NCBI GenBank assembly: GCA_008921705.1
Contig: VFFE01007795.1
Location: 2,558,514 to 2,622,513, forward strand
DNA: 64,000 bases
Direction of reading: 5' to 3'
DNA from: Burhinus oedicnemus
Taxonomy: Eukaryota > Chordata > Aves > Charadriiformes > Burhinidae
Part shown: positions 58,912 through 64,000 of the stretch, piece by piece
Layout: every line of letters starts with the position of its first letter
How positions within the stretch are numbered: the stretch's first letter is position 1
Translations under genes and position numbers: made by a program
Notes under the pieces: generated by a model
What the model was told of the DNA's origin: nothing
What the model saw: only the letters and a program-made list of their open reading frames with translations
The model's database searches: none

Positions 58912-59599
58912 TGGTGTGATGACAGTCATTCTTGATGGTTGTCCGAGCTCATGCTAGAAATAAATTAATCCTTCCTATTGAAGATGACATACTTCAAGAG
59001 CCCATTTAGACCTCATGCAAAAAATAGTTGTATTACGTATAAGGAACTTATATTCAGCAGTTCTGTTGCTTGTCATAATTCAATGAGGTGCAACACCAGA
59101 AACTTTTCCGAAACCTTCTTGGTGTATGAATTTGTCCAGATGTCCTTTTGGTTACACAGGTGCATGCCACCTTTGGGCATTGGTCTTGGAGAGCTTCCAC
59201 ACACTCTTCTGGTTTTAGTGTTAAAGTAGCTGATGCAGGAGACCAGGAAAGTCTTCAAAGTACAGATATTTGGTTCAGGGACTTGATAATTCCTCAAGCA
59301 GCAAACCAGTACAACTACTGCTACCAAAAGTGGCAGTCCCAGTTCCTTGTTCTCTGCCCTGTGCCACTACATCTTCTTTTACGCTGGTGTGATTAATTTG
59401 TGCAGCGTGTGGTGGACCATGTAAAGCAGCTGATAAATGTCAGACTTAACCAGTTCTTTTGGCCAGATCAATCACTACGCATTTTTTTTTTACCATGAGG
59501 AATATACCCGAGTACTCACATACAGCAAGTTTGTTAAAATCATGGATTTGCAATACTGGAAAGCACTTTTAAAAGCTCACGAATAATAGACTAACTAGA

Positions 59600-60480
59600 C
59601 TGTCTCCTGTCAGAAGGCATGTCCGTCTTCTGCCAGATGCTTGTCTAATTGGTTTGGAGGATACCTTTGTAGGTCCTGCAGCCTATTATGCAAGCACTTT
59701 TCAGGTGTTTGTAGACTTCCAGGGCAGACTGAAGGATCACATGTGGCTGGTGACTTTCTGTAACTTCTGACTCCCTTCATATGAGCTCTGCCTTCTCTTA
59801 TAATTGTGGAGCTGATCATCTGTAAGTAGTCCTCCCCGTGCCAAGATCTGTTTAAATTCTGTAACTGCTACAGCATCTCTGAGGTAGGTACAGTCTGGGA
59901 ATTTACGGGTGGTCTCTACACGGTCATTTAGGCTATTATTAAATAGTATAGGAGTAAGGGTAGGTACTTGTGGCTCTCCTGTTCTCTGCACCCTTCCATT
60001 TAACAGTGAACGCACCCCTTTGCAATCTGTTAGTTTCATCTGGACTTGGTTTCCTTATCTGTCTTGTGAGAATTTTATGAGAGACCATGCCAAATGCTTC
60101 ACTACCATCAAGATGAATGACGTGTATTGTTTTGCCTTGGTCCACAGGACTGTCATAAGAGGAAATGAGATTTGCTTGACTCAATTTGTTCTCAGCAAAT
60201 CCATCTTGACTGTTTAATCATCTGTGATCTTCTAGGTCTTTACAAATAACTTCTGTTTTCTCAAACAAATGAAATTAGACTGGTCCATAATTCATCAGCT
60301 CTTCCTCCTCCCCAACATCTTCTTGAAAATGGACATAATTTTGGCCTTTTCCCAGTCTTTTGTCACTTGTCCATCCCCTGAGTTCTTAAAATAGTTATTG
60401 ATGGCAAAGATTTAACAAGCCTACTCTGTAAGGGTGGCTTCTGTGCCAAATCATTTGCTACAACCAGAATTATCCCAAGT
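59600..60480 (-). mobile_element. Decayed CR1-type LINE fragment, reverse transcriptase region (antisense)
   Basis: Minus-strand translations in different frames retain reverse transcriptase traces in the right order. NYGPV lies near 60,280 (NYRPVSL block); DQGKTIHVIHLDGSEAFGMV (from 60,139 down) sits where the LDFSKAFD motif A belongs; PTLTPILFNNSLND (near 59,950) matches the GPVLFNIFINDL block. Frameshifts and stops separate them, so it is inactive. It is far more diverged than the CR1 at 28.3 kb. Confidence 0.7.
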
Positions 60481-61850
60481 ATTTTCCAACATTGTTTTAT
60501 ATTCTTAAAAGCTAAGAGCTTACCTCTCTGCCATTGCTATTAATAATGATAGACCCCTGGTCACGGTTGATTCTTTTAGCAAAGAATGATCTAAAAAAAA
60601 TTAAAAAGATAAAGTATTAAATACTTAGATCGTTTTAGGTTTTCTATTTTGTCCTTTCCTCATGTTCAGTAGTGGTCTAATACTTCAATTCTTCCAGCTG
60701 CTGCAAAAAATTACTTTGAATTTTGTACCACGGCCTTTCTCTATGTGTTAATGTGTTATGCTGCCTGTATTTAGCTCGGTCCTAGTTTTCATCTCCTGTA
60801 AGCTACCTTTTTTGAATTGAAGGTAATGACAAACTAATGACTTTTGATACTACTCTTAAAACTGTAGTAGAAGACTACACTTCCTCTACAATGAAACAGT
60901 TTCCTGATGAAACTCTCCTTTTTTCCTAAAGCAAGGAAAGAATTGTCTTTCTGTACTAGGTTTCCTCCCCTTGGATGTTGTAATAACTGAATTTACTAAA
61001 GTTCTCTTATCTGAAATTGTCAGTTTCTGCTTTCTTCTCTGACCCTTACTGGCTGAAGATTGTGAATTTATTTTATGTTCATTCTTCACACAGACCATGT
61101 TCTGCATAACACTTTCAACCAGTTCCTCTCTGTTGGCTCAAATCAAATCTACCACAGCCTCTCATTTCATTGTTTTCTTCCAAATCCTGGATCAAAAGTT
61201 ATCATTTGTATTCCCAGATCTTCCTAGCCACTCTATCATTTAGTAGATATCATTTGGTAGATATCCTTTCCCAACAGCTGTTGGTTGATTAAAATCCTCT
61301 TAGTGCTATTAGAACTTGGGATGATTTTGCTGGCTGCTTGAAAACCTGTGCTTCCCATATCTTCATGACTTAAAAATTAGGCCTATGTTCTCATCACAGA
61401 TTTTTCAGCAGACCTATCTCAGAGAAAGGGACTTTGGACTTGGTGTGTCTGTCCTTGATAATCTGGCAACAGATTGTACATCTTTCTTTCCTTGCTGCAA
61501 GAAACTCCTTTGGGTAGTCCACTTGTCAATTATTTCACAAAGTCCTTGTTTTACCAAATAAATGATGATTTGGTTAGGTATTAAGACTTCTATTTTCTGC
61601 TTGTGTCCCCATCTCTTGCATTAATAAACGTATCTGTTCTCTTTGCCTTCTTGACATTACATTGAATAACGTTCTTGTCATTTTTAGATCCTTGTGAAGT
61701 TCACCTTTCTTTATGCTTTTTGGATACTTTTTCATAGCTTCATTTCTTTCCCCATTCTGCCACAAGATGACTTGAAAGTTCTCCTTCCTGCTGCAGGAAG
61801 CCTGTAGACAAAGACTTGGTGGTGATCTGGGAGAGCCAGAGGTAAATTCA
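60481..61850 (-). mobile_element. Possible upstream continuation of the decayed LINE
   Basis: The texture (pyrimidine-rich on the plus strand) continues that of the reverse transcriptase fragment. It is where the endonuclease part would lie. No clear endonuclease motif can be read, so this is a weak positional inference. Confidence 0.25.
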
Positions 61851-63560
61851 GATTATTTCTTGGTGTATACTAGCTACCTCTGCACTGTGAATTTTATCTT
61901 CCTGTTAAAATCAAATGAGAGGTCTTAAGGTTGCTAGTATATGTCATCAAACCATGGTAAATGTTACAAATAGTTTTAAGGAAAACAATGCTGAAATGGA
62001 CAGTCAGTATCTCTAAGGATGAAAAATTACTCAAACATTGAGAACACCTCACAGAATTGCTTTGGATTTAGAGTTAAATTTTCACTTGAGAATTCTGTAT
62101 TCTTCAGCTTAAAAAGTGCACAGTTTAGGATTTCAGACAATGATGACTCTTCTCTCATAAGAGGAGAGGAAAAGATGTGTGTGTAATCCTTGGAGTTTCT
62201 GATTTTCAATTATAGCCAATAAGATGCCTTTTAGAAATAAAAGTAAGTTTATCTGCGTGCTAGACAGAGCTTTATTTCTTACTATCAACACTAACCTCAT
62301 CTCCCAAAATGATATGATTGCTGTGTTGCACACTGAAATACATTCTAGAACAGATATTTTTTTAATAGCTGCTTTAACAAATTTCCAATTTTTTGGCCAG
62401 TGTTCACTTGTGTTATGTATGAAGTATAAAAAATTAGTTGAACTCTGGCAATGCTGCTAAACTACAGATTTTGTTCAGAGCCATCTCTGTTGTACTGTAG
62501 CTAGAACAAGAAGAAATAAACATTTTCAGTCCATAAATGTTGGTCCTTCAATCTGGCATTGATATGGGAAAGTCCACCTACAAAATACAAGTTGCAAAAG
62601 AACTTCCTCCTCAGGGAGAATCAGTGTCTCTGCGGGATTCCACAGGCAAGCAGCATGGTTAATATAGTTGAATTTTAGTTTTCCCTGCCTGTAATAAGTA
62701 CCTGCTGACATAACATACCTGTGTTTGTTTTGCATTCATCAGTCATCCTGAAGAGGTTATGAGAGACAGAAAACCTTTGCCATGCTCTGGTTACCGCACA
62801 GAGCTGTGATAGGCAGCAAGGCTACTGGGTAGGAGGTCATTGATTTGTATGACGTCCCAGCTGCAAAGCTAGCATCTAACAGTAGATAAAATCGTGCTCT
62901 GTCATGCTGGTAGGAGAAAAGCCTGCTCAGTAGAGCTTGCTTTCGTCATTGGAGCATTTGGAGAGTGCTAAGTGATCTCACTCTCATAAATTGTTCAGCT
63001 GCAGGAACTGTGTTCAGGTATCTCAGGCATAGCAGGTAGGAATATCAAAGTCCAATGGCTTTGACTTGCTTTCCCATTATTAAAAATAATGAATAAACCT
63101 GACAGCGAATATCACTTGGTAACTTAAGATACGAGACTGAACTATCACATGTAGACATGCTTTTCCCTAACTGGGAAAATACAGTAAAACTTTGTGGGTT
63201 AGCATAATGAAAATGTTTGTTTTGCATTACAGGAGCAGGGAGAGGAACCAAATATTATTACAATCTTATTGTCAAGCAGAAGAAACGATCCTTATTATAT
63301 TTCGCACATGGGAAACTCTGGAGAAGTGAGGCTAAAAGGGTTTGCTTCAGGTCTCCCACCAGTTCTGAGGCAGCTGTGAACCTGCCCTGGTCCTGAACAT
63401 TGAGCATGACCATCCATTTTAAGCAGGGGGTCATCTGACTCACAATGGCCAGTTTAGACTGGCAGCTTTTGCTGGTTTTTGTTAGTTGTGAAAAACGGTA
63501 AGATTTCACGATACAACTGTCTCAAATCTTCTGTTGTGCTTCTGTGTTGGTCTCTTTTTA
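61851..63560. other. Intergenic DNA without recognised features
   Basis: AT-rich sequence with only short frames. No exon resembling TPH2, the next gene in the conserved order, was seen. Confidence 0.55.
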
Positions 63561-63599
63561 AGAGCAAAATGAATTCTGCGACAATGCAGATATGTTAAG

Positions 63600-64000
63600 T
63601 GCTAGTTATGAGATACCAAGTCTGGTGAAGGGGATCGAGGCGAAAAGTGCTGGCAAGTAGCTCTTTTTGGGGCTCTCGAAGCCCAGAGAAGCTGCTAGCT
63701 CGTGCCGGCACCAGCAGCAGTTCTAAACGTGCCCTTCCAGAGCAGTGGGTCGCTGTGCACTGAGGAACTCAGTTGGCACTCAGCGAGGCAGGTTCAACTG
63801 GTGGTAACTGGTCCCCCTCCTGGCTCAAGAGGCAAACTCGACTCAAGTAGTGGTTGTTGCCCTCCCAGAAGGGGACCTAACCACGGTTACCACTCATCTG
63901 AAATCCCTTGCAAGAAGGAATGTGGCGACTCAGACGGAGCTTCTAGAAAAACATGCAGCCGTGCAGGTCTCTGGCTGCAGGGAGTGCCTGTGCCTGTCAC
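63600..64000 (+). mobile_element. Putative 5' region / ORF1 of a CR1-like LINE, cut by the window edge
   Basis: GC content rises here. A frame is open from the codon after the stop at 63805-63807 to the edge (64 codons, 63808-64000). It includes LPEGDLTTVTTHLKSLARRN, then VATQTELLEKHAAVQVSGCR and ECLCLS. The VATQTE and C-R-E-C pattern resembles avian LINE ORF1 products as I remember them, but this could not be checked. A unique gene exon or another retroelement remains possible. Confidence 0.4.

Noticed and set aside
61851..64000. First exon of TPH2, expected next in the conserved gene order
   Set aside because: No frame matching the TPH2 start or regulatory domain could be found, so it probably lies beyond the window.
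1..64000. CRISPR arrays, operons, tRNA or rRNA genes
   Set aside because: No regularly spaced repeats, clustered prokaryote-type frames, tRNA A/B-box pairs or rRNA-like sequence were seen; gene structure is plainly that of a vertebrate.

Overview
The window is vertebrate nuclear DNA, almost certainly from a bird. It has interrupted genes with GT-AG introns, AT-rich introns, one sharp CpG island, several CR1 LINE fragments ending in the CR1 3' octamer motif, and one LTR of an avian endogenous retrovirus type. There are no operons, CRISPR arrays or prokaryotic features. The LTR type suggests a bird outside the chicken lineage, but that is a weak inference.

Layout: (1) 1-859 holds the last intron and last coding exon of RAB21 on the + strand, ending in the prenylation tail CCSSG. 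(2) 860 to about 16,780 is RAB21 3'UTR followed by intergenic DNA. It contains several possible poly(A) signals, a CR1 copy nested inside another CR1 (10,826-11,777), a short CR1 3' tail (about 14,283-14,382) and a purine-rich stretch I cannot name (about 14,450-15,720). (3) 16,780-18,150 is the CpG-island promoter of the next gene. (4) 17,514-53,413 is the complete coding region of TBC1D15 on the + strand, 17 coding exons. The reading phase closes across every junction and gives a 667-residue protein with the N-terminal DUF3548-type region and a Rab-GAP TBC domain carrying both catalytic fingers. (5) 53,414 to about 58,150 is TBC1D15 3'UTR and downstream sequence, with proximal and distal poly(A) signal candidates. 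(6) 58,360-64,000 is repeat-rich intergenic DNA: a degraded solo LTR on the - strand, a decayed CR1-type reverse transcriptase fragment on the - strand, and at the right edge an open frame that looks like the ORF1 region of a LINE.

The order RAB21 then TBC1D15, same strand, matches the conserved vertebrate arrangement (human 12q21). The next conserved gene, TPH2, was not found, so the window probably ends before it. RAB21 is an endosomal Rab GTPase and TBC1D15 is a Rab GTPase-activating protein best known for RAB7 at lysosome-mitochondria contacts. Their adjacency does not by itself show that one acts on the other.

I found no new multi-gene system. The most noteworthy unexplained structures are a perfect 22-bp inverted repeat with a 7-nt loop in TBC1D15 intron 1, the nested CR1 insertion, a possible poison exon in TBC1D15 intron 15, and the LINE-ORF1-like frame running off the right edge.
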